Of a stretch of DNA of 64,000 nucleotides, positions 25,385-35,419 are shown in pieces. The stretch is from contig NZ_JTJW01000006.1 in assembly GCF_000805385.1 (NCBI RefSeq), positions 248,001 to 312,000 on the forward strand, written 5' to 3'. The notes under the pieces are model-generated. The model was not told the origin of the DNA and searched no databases. It saw only the letters and a program-made list of their open reading frames with translations. Position 1 is the first letter of the stretch; every line of letters starts with the position of its first letter. This DNA comes from Mycolicibacterium setense. GTDB lineage: Bacteria > Actinomycetota > Actinomycetes > Mycobacteriales > Mycobacteriaceae. The translations under genes were made by a program, and so were the position numbers.

Positions 25385-25566
25385 CGCTTCGAGCGATAGT
25401 TCGGGGTGTAGCCGGCCGAACCTGGTCATGATGTCGTTGACGCCCAACGTGGCGAGCAGGCTGGCAGCGAGGTAGGCGAAACTGGCGGCGTGGATATTGG
25501 TTTTACAGGGCATTCCCCGAGTCTCCGAATGTTGGCGGTGCCCGCCTAGCGAAGCGCCCGGACGAA
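25385..25566. other. Gene-free spacer with a weak coding-like trace
   Basis: A minus-strand frame here reads KTNIHAASFAYLAASLLATLGVN and could be a decayed hydrophobic gene start, but it continues into the methyltransferase gene and has no ribosome site I would trust. I see no terminator or repeat. Possibly a pseudogene remnant. Confidence 0.25.
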
Positions 25567-26151
25567 TCAGGCGGGGAGCGACTCGAGGATCTGGGATGCT
25601 GCCCGTGTCCACGCCGCGATGTCGGGCGGCCCGGGGATGTTGCCGGCCACGAGCACGACGTTCGCCAGATACCTGTCGGTGGCTAGCCGCATCACCGGAA
25701 AATTACTTGGGGGCGTGAGGGGTTCGATGACCATCCGTCGTCCGATGCCGGGCACCTCTGTGGCACCCGGCTTACCGATGTTGGCGAGAAGTTGCTCGGT
25801 GATGACTCCGCTGGACGGTGACATCACCTTGATCGATGCCGTGAACGACAGCACTCCGCCAGCGGCAGCGTAGTACTTGCAGCTACGTCCGATGGTTCCG
25901 TCGGGGTTCTTGATGTCGGTGTCCCGGCCGTCGTCGATCTCGACGCCGGACAGGACCGACATCTGCTCACCGCTGAGCAGGCAATCCGATGGCAGGACCT
26001 TCTCCCGCCACACCCGGGCGGACGCGGAGCGGGCGTCGCTTCCGGCGACGGGTTGTCCGGTCACGACATGCGAACAGGCAGTGGCACATGCGAAAGCAGC
26101 GAGAACTACTGCGGATGCGCAGTTCCTGCCGAACCGGCCGAACCAATGCAC
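25567..26151 (-). CDS. Secreted lipoprotein, DUF3558-like
   Basis: 194 residues, GTG start. The N-terminus NCASAVVLAAFACATACSH is a lipoprotein-type signal with a lipobox-like ATAC before the acylated Cys. After a linker (GSDARSASARVWREK) comes a domain with DCLLSGEQMSVLSGVEIDD, SCKYYAAAGGVLSFTASI, and a C-terminal LATDRYLANVVLVAGNIPG, resembling the DUF3558/LppA-like lipoproteins of mycobacteria with two conserved cysteines. Located on the outer face of the membrane; function unknown. It follows the geranylgeranyl-reductase-like gene on the same strand, across the hairpin at 26200-26256. Confidence 0.75.
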   Translation of the reverse strand: MHWFGRFGRNCASAVVLAAFACATACSHVVTGQPVAGSDARSASARVWREKVLPSDCLLSGEQMSVLSGVEIDDGRDTDIKNPDGTIGRSCKYYAAAGGVLSFTASIKVMSPSSGVITEQLLANIGKPGATEVPGIGRRMVIEPLTPPSNFPVMRLATDRYLANVVLVAGNIPGPPDIAAWTRAASQILESLPA

Positions 26152-26199
26152 GGTGCCACGTTATCCGATGTGTGGATGAGGTCGGGTCGTCTGCAGCGT

Positions 26200-26256
26200 C
26201 GAATGGCCAGTTATCACACGCGTAAGCCGAAGCAGCGTGCGTTAACTGGCCATTCG
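26200..26256. repeat. Long intergenic hairpin, copy 3 of a three-member family (probable terminator)
   Basis: Arms 26200-26221 and 26235-26256 begin CGAATGGCCAGTTAT and pair at 20 of 22 positions around a 13-base loop. It lies 14 bases beyond the stop of the geranylgeranyl-reductase-like gene (minus strand). The core matches copies at 5491-5541 and 15636-15694. Confidence 0.75.
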
Positions 26257-26269
26257 GCCACACGAGCAA

Positions 26270-27448
26270 CTACGTGTGCTGCGGGCTCTGCGCCTTCTTG
26301 TACAACGACTTGAGCAGCATGTCGCGGAACGTGTGATTGTCCAACGCCTTCAGACCCGCACCCGCGACCGCGGGAATCCCGGCGAGCTTGTTGAAGAACC
26401 GGCCGCGGCGGTATTCACGACCCCACGCCGCACGCATCCGCTGCTCGTAGTTGGTGAAGTCGTCGGGGCCGCCGTTGGTCAGTGCCGCGATCGCGCATTC
26501 GCCTGCGGTCAAACCGGATTCGAGTGCCTTGGAGATACCCGCACCCGACACCGGCTTGCCGGCACCCAGTGAGTCGCCCACGAACAGCACCCCGGGACGC
26601 CACGGCGGCCAGGCGGTGAAGCCCATCGGCAATCGCCAGGCCCGCACGCTCTTGTTCTTCTTGAGCTCCTCGATCGGTGGCAGCTCCCATTCGGCGGGCA
26701 GGGTCCGCAGGAAGTCGCCGAGGAACTGGGTGGCGTTGATCGACTGCCAGTTCTTGTAGCTGTTGACGTAGCCGAGACCGATGTTGAACCGGCCCCCGCC
26801 CATCGGGAAGATCCAGCCGTAACCAGGCAGCTGATCACCCTGGAAGAGCAGCTTGAGGTAGATCTCGAAGGCATCGCTGTCGGGGCGGTTGGCGTGCATC
26901 TCGGACCGGATGGCGATGGCCGAGTAGCCGTTGTACTCCGAGTCGATCTTCAGCGCGCGCTTGATGGGGGAGTAGGCACCGTCAGCCGCGATGACCGCGT
27001 CGCCGTAGAACTTCTCACCGTTCTTGAGCACCACACCGATCACGCGCCCCTTGGCGTCGAACTCGGGTCCGGCGACCTCGGCGCCCTGGCGCACCTCGGC
27101 ACCAGCCGACTCGGCGTGCTTGAGCAGCAGGGTGTCGAGTTCGGTGCGGCTCACGGTGTGACCGTGGTCGGGCATACCTGGACGCCGCGGGAAGGACAGC
27201 TCCCACTCACTGGGGCTGAACACGGTCACCTTGTTGACCCGATGGAACTTGGCGACCTCGTCGGCCAGCCCCATCTTCTGCAGGTAGCTCACGGCGCGGG
27301 CGGTGAGCCCGTCGCCACATGGCTTGTCGCGGGGGAACTCCGCCTTGTCCAGGACCAAAACCTTGGCGCCGGTCTGAGCGGCCTGCCACGCCGCGGCCGA
27401 CCCCGATGGGCCGCCACCTGCTATGACCAGGTCGTATCGCTGCGTCAT
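26270..27448 (-). CDS. FAD-dependent geranylgeranyl-reductase-family oxidoreductase
   Basis: 392 residues. The FAD motif is YDLVIAGGGPSGSAAAWQAAQTGAKVLVLDKAEFPRDKPCGDGLT, the classic geranylgeranyl reductase opening; later GYGWIFPMGGGRFNIGLGY and VLFVGDSLGAGKPVSGAGISKALESG complete the flavin site. Relatives such as MenJ (Rv0561c) saturate an isoprene unit of menaquinone or other polyprenyls, but this protein is only a distant relative. I chose the ATG at 27448 just before the FAD motif. It is divergent from the Rv3050c-like TetR gene, and a lipoprotein gene follows downstream. Confidence 0.88.
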   Translation of the reverse strand: MTQRYDLVIAGGGPSGSAAAWQAAQTGAKVLVLDKAEFPRDKPCGDGLTARAVSYLQKMGLADEVAKFHRVNKVTVFSPSEWELSFPRRPGMPDHGHTVSRTELDTLLLKHAESAGAEVRQGAEVAGPEFDAKGRVIGVVLKNGEKFYGDAVIAADGAYSPIKRALKIDSEYNGYSAIAIRSEMHANRPDSDAFEIYLKLLFQGDQLPGYGWIFPMGGGRFNIGLGYVNSYKNWQSINATQFLGDFLRTLPAEWELPPIEELKKNKSVRAWRLPMGFTAWPPWRPGVLFVGDSLGAGKPVSGAGISKALESGLTAGECAIAALTNGGPDDFTNYEQRMRAAWGREYRRGRFFNKLAGIPAVAGAGLKALDNHTFRDMLLKSLYKKAQSPQHT

Positions 27449-27507
27449 GAGCCTCGTCTCATTGGTTGACTGTGGCTGCGATAGTACCCAAGCGCGGTGT
27501 CGGTGGC

Positions 27508-27531
27508 TTGACGGGCGAACGACCGGGTCAA
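27508..27531. promoter_or_regulatory. Inverted repeat in divergent promoter, candidate TetR operator
   Basis: TTGAC (27508-27512) and GTCAA (27527-27531) flank a partly symmetric CGGGCGAACGACCGG centre, in the 151-bp region between the flavoprotein gene and the TetR gene. TTGAC may also be a -35 element. Confidence 0.35.
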
Positions 27532-27599
27532 ACGGCAAAACCGCGTGTTGTGGGGCGGTCTGGGCAGGTCAGCGCTATCAGGGCGGGTACAGTGATCGC

Positions 27600-28340
27600 G
27601 TGCGGCGAACGTCGAGATCACATTCCAGCGATGGCCCGGGCGTCAAGGTTGATGCCCGGAGCGAGCGCTGGCGTGAGCACCGGAAGAAGGTGCGCTCCGA
27701 AATCGTCGACGCCTCGTTCCGGGCGATAGACCGGTTGGGCCCCGAAGTCAGCCTGCGGGAGATCGCCGAGGAGGCCGGTACGGCCAAGCCGAAGATCTAC
27801 CGACACTTCGCCGACAAGTCCGACCTGTTCCAGGCCATCGGCGAGCGGCTACGCGACATGTTGTGGTCGGCGATCTTTCCGGCCATCAACCTCGGTGCCG
27901 ATCCCGCCCGGGAAGTCATCCGCCGCAGCGTCGAACAGTACGTGCTGTTGGTCGACGAACACCCCAACGTGCTGCGGTTCCTGATCCAGGGCCGGTTCGC
28001 CGAACAGAGCGAATCGACCATGCGGGCGCTCAATGAAGGCCGCGGCATCACCCTGGCGATGGCCGACATGTTCTCCAACGAGCTGCGCGAGATGGAACTC
28101 GACGGGGCGGCGATCGAGCTGGCCGCTTTCGCCACCTTCGGCGCGTGCGCCTCGGCCACCGACTGGTGGCTGGGTACCGACGAGGACAGCCCGCGCCGGA
28201 TGCCGGCCGAGGAGTTCGTCAACCACCTGACCACGATCATGGTCGGTTCCATCAACGGCACCTGTGAACTGCTCGGCATCTGGATCGACCCGGATCTGCC
28301 GCTTCACGAGGGCGTCCAGCGCCGCCAGCACGCCAGCTGA
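27600..28340 (+). CDS. TetR/AcrR-family regulator (Rv3050c-like)
   Basis: 246 residues from the GTG at 27600. A basic N-terminus precedes the HTH domain RSEIVDASFRAIDRLGPEVSLREIAEEAGTAKPKIYRHFADKSDLFQAI. The C-terminal half (EHPNVLRFLIQGRFAEQSESTMRALNEGR and SATDWWLGTDEDSPRRMP) matches what I recall of M. tuberculosis Rv3050c. It is followed after 80 bases by a flavin monooxygenase and then nrdF2, as in Rv3050c-Rv3048c, so it probably regulates the monooxygenase. A frame starting at 27423 covers the promoter and is not used. Confidence 0.92.
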   Translation: MRRTSRSHSSDGPGVKVDARSERWREHRKKVRSEIVDASFRAIDRLGPEVSLREIAEEAGTAKPKIYRHFADKSDLFQAIGERLRDMLWSAIFPAINLGADPAREVIRRSVEQYVLLVDEHPNVLRFLIQGRFAEQSESTMRALNEGRGITLAMADMFSNELREMELDGAAIELAAFATFGACASATDWWLGTDEDSPRRMPAEEFVNHLTTIMVGSINGTCELLGIWIDPDLPLHEGVQRRQHAS

Positions 28341-28420
28341 CCGTCTCGTTGACAGTCGGGTCCCAGGTCCGGAGACTGGGAAGTATCCGGTACCGCCGTT
28401 CCCAGAAAGGGACCTGAGCT

Positions 28421-29971
28421 ATGACGGCTGCCCAACCCTCGCCGCAGGGTCAGCAACCAATCCAGACCCGCACCTTGATCATCGGCAGCGGGTTCTCGGG
28501 AATGGGAATGGCGATCGAGCTGCAACGCCGAGGCGTCGATTTCCTCATCCTGGAGAAGGCCGGCGAGTTCGGCGGCACGTGGCGCGACAACACCTATCCG
28601 GGGTGCGCCTGCGACATCCCGTCCCACATGTACTCGTTCTCCTTCGAGCCGAAGGCGGACTGGAGCCACATGTGGTCGTTCCAGCCCGAGATTCAGGACT
28701 ACCTGCTGGGTGTGGCCGCCAAGTACGGGTTGCGCCGCTACACCCGGTTCAACACCCACGTGGACCGTGCGCACTGGGACGACCAGGAGCTGCGCTGGCA
28801 CGTGTTCAGCGATACCGGGCAGGAATTCATCGCCCAGTTCCTGGTGTCGGGCGCCGGCGGCCTGCACATCCCGCAGATCCCCGACATCGAAGGACGCGAG
28901 GAATACTCGGCCGCTGGAGGTACGGCCTTCCATTCCGCGCAGTGGGATCACAGCGTCGACATCAAGGGCAAGCGCGTCGCTGTCATCGGCACCGGTGCCA
29001 GCGCCATCCAGATCGTCCCCGAGATCGTCAAGGACGTCGCAGAGCTCCACCTCTACCAGCGCACCCCGCCGTGGGTGATGCCACGGGTGAACAACAAGTT
29101 CCCGCAATGGATTCGGCGCACATTCAGCTATGTGCCCGGCACCCGGGCGGCAATGCGCGCCGCCATCTACTGGATCCACGAGGGCGTCGGCTTCGCCATG
29201 ACGCAGCAGCCCTGGCTGCTCAAGATCGGCGAGGCGATGGGCCGCTACAACATCAACCGCAGCATCAAAGACCCCGAGCTGCGCCGCAAACTCACCCCGA
29301 ACTACCGCGCCGGGTGTAAGCGAATCCTCAACTCCGACACCTATTACCGCGGGATCGCCAATCCCAGGACGCAGGTGATCACCGAGTCCATCAGCCGGAT
29401 GACCCCGACCGGCATCGTGACCGCCGACGGCGTCGAGCATCCGGTCGATGTGGTGGTGTTCGCCACCGGGTTCCATGTCACCGACTCCTACACCTATGTC
29501 GACATCAAGGGCGCCGGCGGCGAGGACCTGGTGGACCGCTGGAACCGGGAGGGGATGGCCGCTCACCGCGGTGTCGCCGTGTCGGGCATGCCCAACCTGT
29601 TCTTCCTGCTCGGCCCCAACACCGCGCTCGGGCACAACTCGGTGGTGTTCATGATCGAGCAGCAGATCCGCTACGTGGGCCAAGCGATCGCCGCCGTCGA
29701 CAAGGCCGGCGCCCAGGCCCTCTCACCCAACCCCCGCGCCCAGGCCGAGTTCAACACCGAGCTACAGCACGACCTGGCCCACACGGTGTTCAACACCGGA
29801 GGTTGCCGGAGCTGGTACATGGACAACCACGGTGTCAACCGGACCCTGTGGAGCGGCATGACCTGGCAGTACTGGCTGGCAACGCGCAAGCTGGACCCGG
29901 AAGAGTTCGATTTCATCCATGAGGCACGCGACACGAAAACACAAGGTGTTGCGGTCACCGCTGGCCATTAG
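28421..29971 (+). CDS. Flavin-containing monooxygenase, Baeyer-Villiger type (Rv3049c-like)
   Basis: 516 residues. The FAD motif is TLIIGSGFSGMGMAIELQRRGVDFLILEKAGEFGGTWRDNTYPGCACD; the NADPH motif is RVAVIGTGASAIQIVPEI. Before it, the Baeyer-Villiger fingerprint appears as GTAFHSAQW: the G, H and W are kept, but the leading Phe is Ala. Such enzymes insert oxygen next to ketones or oxidise sulfur and nitrogen; several in mycobacteria activate prodrugs. AAAGGGA lies upstream of the ATG. It sits between its TetR and nrdF2, as in M. tuberculosis. Confidence 0.92.
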   Translation: MTAAQPSPQGQQPIQTRTLIIGSGFSGMGMAIELQRRGVDFLILEKAGEFGGTWRDNTYPGCACDIPSHMYSFSFEPKADWSHMWSFQPEIQDYLLGVAAKYGLRRYTRFNTHVDRAHWDDQELRWHVFSDTGQEFIAQFLVSGAGGLHIPQIPDIEGREEYSAAGGTAFHSAQWDHSVDIKGKRVAVIGTGASAIQIVPEIVKDVAELHLYQRTPPWVMPRVNNKFPQWIRRTFSYVPGTRAAMRAAIYWIHEGVGFAMTQQPWLLKIGEAMGRYNINRSIKDPELRRKLTPNYRAGCKRILNSDTYYRGIANPRTQVITESISRMTPTGIVTADGVEHPVDVVVFATGFHVTDSYTYVDIKGAGGEDLVDRWNREGMAAHRGVAVSGMPNLFFLLGPNTALGHNSVVFMIEQQIRYVGQAIAAVDKAGAQALSPNPRAQAEFNTELQHDLAHTVFNTGGCRSWYMDNHGVNRTLWSGMTWQYWLATRKLDPEEFDFIHEARDTKTQGVAVTAGH

Positions 29972-30022
29972 CCCCAGGGGTAGTGTCGTGGGGACTGTCC
30001 GGCAAACACAACGACCTGGTGA

Positions 30023-31009
<987 letters not shown>

Positions 31010-31031
31010 CCTTCTCGCACGAGCAGGTGAT

Positions 31032-31493
31032 CTAGGGTTCGGGTTCGGCCCGTCGTGGCGTCAGCAGGCTGCCGAACAACACCAGCAAGGCTGATTGGGC
31101 CAGTACGGCCGGTGCCAGTGGTGGTGTCGGGCCCACGCCTTTGGTTGCCGCGTACCACCACTGTTGCGTTGTGGACGTCGAATCCCACTGCGCCGCATAG
31201 CGCTGGTCCAGCGGCCCGGAGTGGTGGTTGACCGTGATGTGGTCGATCACGCCGTAGGCCGACGCCGCGATGACGAGAACAGTGAGTAGGCGCGCACCCA
31301 AATGGGCGGCGCGCGCCGGCAGCAGCGCCAACACGATCGCGCAGGTGAGCACCGCCAGGGCGGCCCACGGGATCAACTGCTCCGTGCTGTTCCAGTGTTG
31401 CTCGGTCGCGAGCTCGAAAGCCGTTGCCGCGACGCCTAATACCGCAATGATGTAGAGGCCGCGCCGCACGAGCGTCACTCGGCGCGGTGTCAC
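31032..31493 (-). CDS. Small four-helix membrane protein, function unknown
   Basis: 153 residues with about four hydrophobic segments: RGLYIIAVLGVAATAFELA, LIPWAALAVLTCAIVLALL, LLTVLVIAASAYGVIDHIT and the C-terminal LAPAVLAQSALLVLFGSLL. An extracellular loop is rich in Trp and polar residues (WDSTSTTQQWWYAATK). The GTG at 31493 overlaps the stop of the preceding lipoprotein gene (GTGA), so the two proteins are probably made together at the membrane. I do not recognise a family. Confidence 0.7.
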   Translation of the reverse strand: MTPRRVTLVRRGLYIIAVLGVAATAFELATEQHWNSTEQLIPWAALAVLTCAIVLALLPARAAHLGARLLTVLVIAASAYGVIDHITVNHHSGPLDQRYAAQWDSTSTTQQWWYAATKGVGPTPPLAPAVLAQSALLVLFGSLLTPRRAEPEP

Positions 31494-31876
31494 GGCGTCA
31501 GCGCTGCGACGATCTTGTCCACCGTTTCCTGCCCGGGGTTGTACTTGGCCAGGTTGTCGCGCAACTTCGTCAGGTTCGGGTCGTCGGCGGGGTAGGGCCG
31601 ATACTCCACCACCTCTTCGGCCCACCGTTCCGGGTTGCTCACCCCGGCGCCCTCAAGCGCTGACGCGATCTCATCCTCACTGGCGGTGTTGGCCGACACC
31701 TTCGACGGCGTCGCCGTCGGTGCCTGCGCCGCGCTCGTGGTGGCAGTGGCCGACGTAGCGCCCGCGGAGGTGGTGGCGGACTCGGTGGTCGACGAGGTGG
31801 AACCCCCGCACCCGGCGACGCCGAATGTCGCGGCGACCACCGCACAGATCACAGCCATCCTGGTCGTACCTGTCAT
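31490..31876 (-). CDS. Lipoprotein with helix-hairpin-helix-like C-terminal domain
   Basis: 128 residues. Signal MAVICAVVAATFGVAGC with lipobox VAGC, then a ~40-residue Ser/Thr/Ala linker, then a compact domain NTASEDEIASALEGAGVSNPERWAEEV...DDPNLTKLRDNLAKYNPGQETVDKIVAAL. Its spacing resembles a ComEA-type helix-hairpin-helix, though residues that contact DNA are not clear. GGGAGGG precedes the ATG at 31876. Coupled to the downstream membrane protein gene. Outer-surface location is likely; function unknown. Confidence 0.75.
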   Translation of the reverse strand: MTGTTRMAVICAVVAATFGVAGCGGSTSSTTESATTSAGATSATATTSAAQAPTATPSKVSANTASEDEIASALEGAGVSNPERWAEEVVEYRPYPADDPNLTKLRDNLAKYNPGQETVDKIVAALTP

Positions 31877-32020
31877 GCCGGCCCTCCCGCGTCTCGGATT
31901 TGCTTCAAGGTACGACGAAACGGCCCACGATAAGGCAGGAATGGCCGCGGTGGCGCCGCGGGCGGCTCGCGCAGAATCCACTCAGCGAGCTGACAGCCCG
32001 CGTTGATATGAAGTGAACCG

Positions 32021-33394
32021 ATGCACCGGCTGATTGCGCAGATCTCACTGATCCACGGCTGGTTCCCGTTTGCCGTGCAGGCGATCGCCGCACTGGTGCT
32101 GGGAGCTGCCGTGGGCTGGCGCTCGTCGCGCTGGCGTTTGCGGACGTTGCCGGCGCTGGTGGCGGCTGCCGTGTTGCTCGCAGGTGTGACCTACTGGTAC
32201 ATCGACTCGATCGGAGTGGCCGGTAACGCGGGGCCGCCGGAGCTGTGGATCTGGATCGCGTTGACCGCCCTGGCTGTCGGCGTCGCACTGCTGGGTTGGG
32301 TGAGCGCACGATGGTGGCGGCGCACCGCTTCCGTGGCCGCCGTCGGGGCCTGCGGGTTGGCCTGTGGACTCACACTCAACATGTGGGTCGGATATTTCCC
32401 GACGGTGGACGGGCTGTGGAAGCAGCTCACCTCGAGACCGCTGCCGGGGCAGACCGACCGGTTGACCGTGACGAAGATGCAGCTCGCCCACTTCCGGCCG
32501 CCGAGCGGCGTCCTGGTCCCGGTGACCATCGACTCCGAGGCGTCAGGCTTCAGCCACCGCGGTGAACTCGTCTACCTTCCACCGGCGTGGTTCGCCGACA
32601 ATCCGCCGCCGCAGCTGCCGACGGTCATGATGATCGGCTCACAGCTGAACACCCCGGCGGACTGGCTGCGCGCGGGCAACGTGCTCGGCATCCTCGACGG
32701 ATTCGCGGCCGCACACGACGGCAATGCCCCGGTGTTCGTATTCGTCGACGCCACCGGCTCATTCACCAACGACACCGAGTGCGTCAACGGCGTTCGGGGC
32801 AATGCCGCCGACCACCTCACCAAAGACGTTGTGCCGTACTTGATCTCGAACTTCGGGGTGCGTCCTGATCGTGACGGGTGGGGGATCGCCGGATGGTCGA
32901 TGGGCGGCACCTGCGCGGTGGACCTGACCCTGATGCACCCGGACATGTTCCGATCATTCATCGACATCGCCGGTGACCTGCGCCCGAATGCGGGCGACAA
33001 GGCACAGACGATCACTCGCCTGTTCGGTGGGGACGCCGACGCCTGGGCCTCGTACGACCCGGTCACCATCATGCGCCGCCACGGCCCGTATTCCGATGTC
33101 ACGGCGTGGTTCGAGGTGCCGCACCACGGTGGGGTAACCCATGACCCCACGGCCAACCCCGAGGGCCAGGATGCCGCTGCCACCACGTTGTGCGAGGCCG
33201 CCCGGATCACCGCGATCACCTGCTCGGTGCAGACCGCGCCGGGACGCCACGACTGGGCTTTCGCCGCAAACGCTTTCGGCACCGCATTGCCGTGGCTGGC
33301 CGGTCAGCTCAATACACCCGGCGTTGCCCGGACCGAGCTGCCGTCATCGTCGGTGGGCCAACAACCCACCAGCGTCCAGGCGGCCCCGCGCTAG
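32021..33394 (+). CDS. Membrane-anchored esterase of the antigen 85/EstD-like alpha/beta-hydrolase family
   Basis: 457 residues. The first ~130 residues contain four hydrophobic helices, then an extracytoplasmic hydrolase domain. The nucleophile elbow is GWGIAGWSMGGTCAVDLTL (Ser in GWSMG); late acid and His positions are plausible in APGRHDWAFAANAF. This architecture (four helices plus esterase D/mycolyltransferase-like fold) is common in mycobacteria. It may act on cell-envelope esters; no substrate is indicated. Divergent from the lipoprotein gene, with a 144-bp spacer. Confidence 0.85.
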   Translation: MHRLIAQISLIHGWFPFAVQAIAALVLGAAVGWRSSRWRLRTLPALVAAAVLLAGVTYWYIDSIGVAGNAGPPELWIWIALTALAVGVALLGWVSARWWRRTASVAAVGACGLACGLTLNMWVGYFPTVDGLWKQLTSRPLPGQTDRLTVTKMQLAHFRPPSGVLVPVTIDSEASGFSHRGELVYLPPAWFADNPPPQLPTVMMIGSQLNTPADWLRAGNVLGILDGFAAAHDGNAPVFVFVDATGSFTNDTECVNGVRGNAADHLTKDVVPYLISNFGVRPDRDGWGIAGWSMGGTCAVDLTLMHPDMFRSFIDIAGDLRPNAGDKAQTITRLFGGDADAWASYDPVTIMRRHGPYSDVTAWFEVPHHGGVTHDPTANPEGQDAAATTLCEAARITAITCSVQTAPGRHDWAFAANAFGTALPWLAGQLNTPGVARTELPSSSVGQQPTSVQAAPR

Positions 33395-33409
33395 AGTTTC
33401 TCGGAGAAT

Positions 33410-34861
33410 TCAGCGGCCTCGTGCGGGTTGGGCGGCTGTCGACGCCGAGGACGAGGGCAGTGTCGACGGACGCTCGATGATCGTCGAGTTCGCCCCTCCC
33501 ACACGGTAACTGGCACCGCGATGCTCATCGGCCAGACGATCGCCTTGACCCAGCAGTTTGTTGCGCAGGCTGCCCGGTGCATACGCCGTCTGGTAGGCGC
33601 CGCGCTCGGTGAGCACGGGTACGACGTGCTCGATGAACTCTGCGAAAGATCCGGGTGTGATGGCATACGCCAGGTTGAAACCGTCGACGTCGGTCTCCTC
33701 GACCCACTCCTGCAGGGTGTCGGCGACGTGTACACCCGAGCCAACGATGCGCGGTCCCATGCCGCCGATCTCACCCCACTCGGCGATATCGCGCACGTTC
33801 CACTCACCACCCTTGTCCGAGGCCGACTGAAATGCCTTGACGGCAGACAGGATTGCATTGGAGTCGACATTGCCGATCGGCTCGTCGAGGCCGTACTGGG
33901 CCAAGTCCACGCCCATCCAGCCGGACATGAACACCAGCGCACCCTCGGGATCGCCGTAGGCCAGATACTCGGCGTGTCTGGCGTGGGCGGCTTCGTCGGT
34001 GTCGGCGGTGATGATGGTGGTGAGGTTGAAGATCTTGGCCGAGTACGGGTCTCGTCCGGCCAGCTCGAGTTCGGCGCGGATGGTGGAAACCGTCTCGCGC
34101 AGAAGCGCTTTGGTGGGCGCGGCGGTGAAGATGGCCTCAGCGTTCTCGGCGGCGAAGCGCACCCCGCGCGGCGACGAGCCGGCCTGGTAGATCACCGGTG
34201 TGCGCTGCGGTGACGGTTCGGCCAGGTGGACGCCGGGCACGCTGAAGTGGGTGCCGGAATGGCCGATGTGATGCACCTTGGCCGGGTCCGTGAAGACGCC
34301 GCGTTCGGCGTCACGCACCACCGCACCGTCCTCCCAGGAGCCCTCCCACAACTTGTAGAGCACTTCGAGGTACTCATCGGCGTGGTCGTAGCGCGCGTCG
34401 TGGGCCGGCTGGTCGGTCTGCCCCATATTGCGTGCCGCGGCAGGCAGATACCCGGTGACGACATTCCAGCCCACCCGGCCGTTGGTCAGATGGTCCAGCG
34501 TCGACATGCGCCGGGCGAACGGATACGGATGCTCGAATCCGGTTCCGGTGGTGATTCCGAAGCCCAGGTTCTCGGTGACCAGCGCCATCGCCGACACCAG
34601 CAGCATCGGGTCACCGACAGGGATCTGCGCGGCCTGGCGGATCGCCGCTTCGTCGCTGGCCCCGTACACGTCGTAGGTGCCCAGCACGTCGGCGATGAAC
34701 AGGCCGTCAAAGCGCCCGCGTTCCAACAACTTCGCCAGCTCGGTCCAGTAGGTGATGTCTTTGTAACGCCAGGACTGGTCCTCTGGATGACGCCACAAAC
34801 CGGGCGACTGGTGGGCGACACAGTTCATGTCGAAGGCATTGAAACGGATCACGCGGGTCAC
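33410..34861 (-). CDS. FMNH2-dependent (LLM-class) monooxygenase, NtaA/SnaA/DszA family
   Basis: 483 residues. The start VIRFNAFDMNCVAHQSPGLWRHPEDQSWRYKDI and the core GLFIADVLGTYDVYGASDEAAI, GTGFEHPYPFARRMSTLDHLTNGRVGWNVVTGYLP and VIYQAGSSPRGVRFAAENAEAIF are diagnostic of the nitrilotriacetate/dibenzothiophene-sulfone monooxygenase family. It needs FMNH2 from a separate reductase; the gene at 11711 is one candidate. The start is uncertain: GTG 34861 fits family alignment, GTG 34897 is also open. Its end converges on the esterase gene. Substrate unknown, likely an organosulfur or amine compound. Confidence 0.88.
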   Translation of the reverse strand: MTRVIRFNAFDMNCVAHQSPGLWRHPEDQSWRYKDITYWTELAKLLERGRFDGLFIADVLGTYDVYGASDEAAIRQAAQIPVGDPMLLVSAMALVTENLGFGITTGTGFEHPYPFARRMSTLDHLTNGRVGWNVVTGYLPAAARNMGQTDQPAHDARYDHADEYLEVLYKLWEGSWEDGAVVRDAERGVFTDPAKVHHIGHSGTHFSVPGVHLAEPSPQRTPVIYQAGSSPRGVRFAAENAEAIFTAAPTKALLRETVSTIRAELELAGRDPYSAKIFNLTTIITADTDEAAHARHAEYLAYGDPEGALVFMSGWMGVDLAQYGLDEPIGNVDSNAILSAVKAFQSASDKGGEWNVRDIAEWGEIGGMGPRIVGSGVHVADTLQEWVEETDVDGFNLAYAITPGSFAEFIEHVVPVLTERGAYQTAYAPGSLRNKLLGQGDRLADEHRGASYRVGGANSTIIERPSTLPSSSASTAAQPARGR

Positions 34862-35005
34862 TGTGCCGAGGATGCCGGGCGGCCACCGGGCAGTCACCGG
34901 TTGCGCTCAGGGGGATTGTTTTGGCGGTGAATCAGGTATGAATGGCCACCCAACTGTCGACTCCTCCAGTGGAGGGCTCGCCGGACAACCGCGTAACTTA
35001 GCCGG

Positions 35006-35356
35006 GTGTCCACAAAGTCGCTGCTGATCTCGGTCCTGAACTGGCTGCGCGCCGGCTACCCGGAAGGCGTCCCGGGCACCGATCGGGTGCCCCTGCTCGC
35101 GCTGCTGCGGGCCACGCCGCTCACCGAAGAGCAGGTGGCCGAGGTGGTGCGCAATATCGCCGAGGCCTCGGCGCCCGCCGACATCGACGACCCCATCGAG
35201 CGCGACGACATCGCGGAATTCATCGCCGAGGTCGCCCACCACGACGCCGGGCCGGAGAACATTCAACGAGTGGCGGCCCGACTGGCCGCCGCAGGATGGC
35301 CGCTCGCCGGCGTCGACCTTGAGGCAGACCCGACCCCCGACGCTGAGGGCACATAA
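35006..35356 (+). CDS. DUF3349 family protein (Rv3046c-like)
   Basis: 116 residues, GTG start. All-helical: LISVLNWLRAGYPEGVPGTDRVPLLALLRATPLTEEQVAEVVRNIAE, then IDDPIERDDIAEFIAEVAHHDAGPENIQRVAARLAAAGWPL. This matches the mycobacterial DUF3349 family, represented at the same locus by Rv3046c. No known function. It is separated from the convergent adhC by a strong two-way terminator. Confidence 0.88.
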   Translation: MSTKSLLISVLNWLRAGYPEGVPGTDRVPLLALLRATPLTEEQVAEVVRNIAEASAPADIDDPIERDDIAEFIAEVAHHDAGPENIQRVAARLAAAGWPLAGVDLEADPTPDAEGT

Positions 35357-35360
35357 CGCA

Positions 35361-35407
35361 CAACGCCGAGGATCGCAGTCACTGGGTGACTGCAAACCCC
35401 GGCGTTG
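35361..35407. terminator. Bidirectional terminator between DUF3349 gene and adhC
   Basis: Nested arms: outer CAACGCCG (35361-35368) with CGGCGTTG (35400-35407), inner perfect GCAGTCAC-tgg-GTGACTGC (35375-35393). It fills the 63-bp gap between two convergent genes. Confidence 0.75.
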
Positions 35408-35419
35408 ACGTGGTTTCGA

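Noticed and set aside
25256..25612. A 118-codon minus-strand ORF after the methyltransferase
   Set aside because: More than a third lies antisense to the methyltransferase and there is no convincing ribosome site; noted only as a possible decayed remnant.
28350..28420. TTGACA as -35 of a promoter for the monooxygenase
   Set aside because: No -10-like hexamer at 16-19 bases downstream; not enough to call a promoter.
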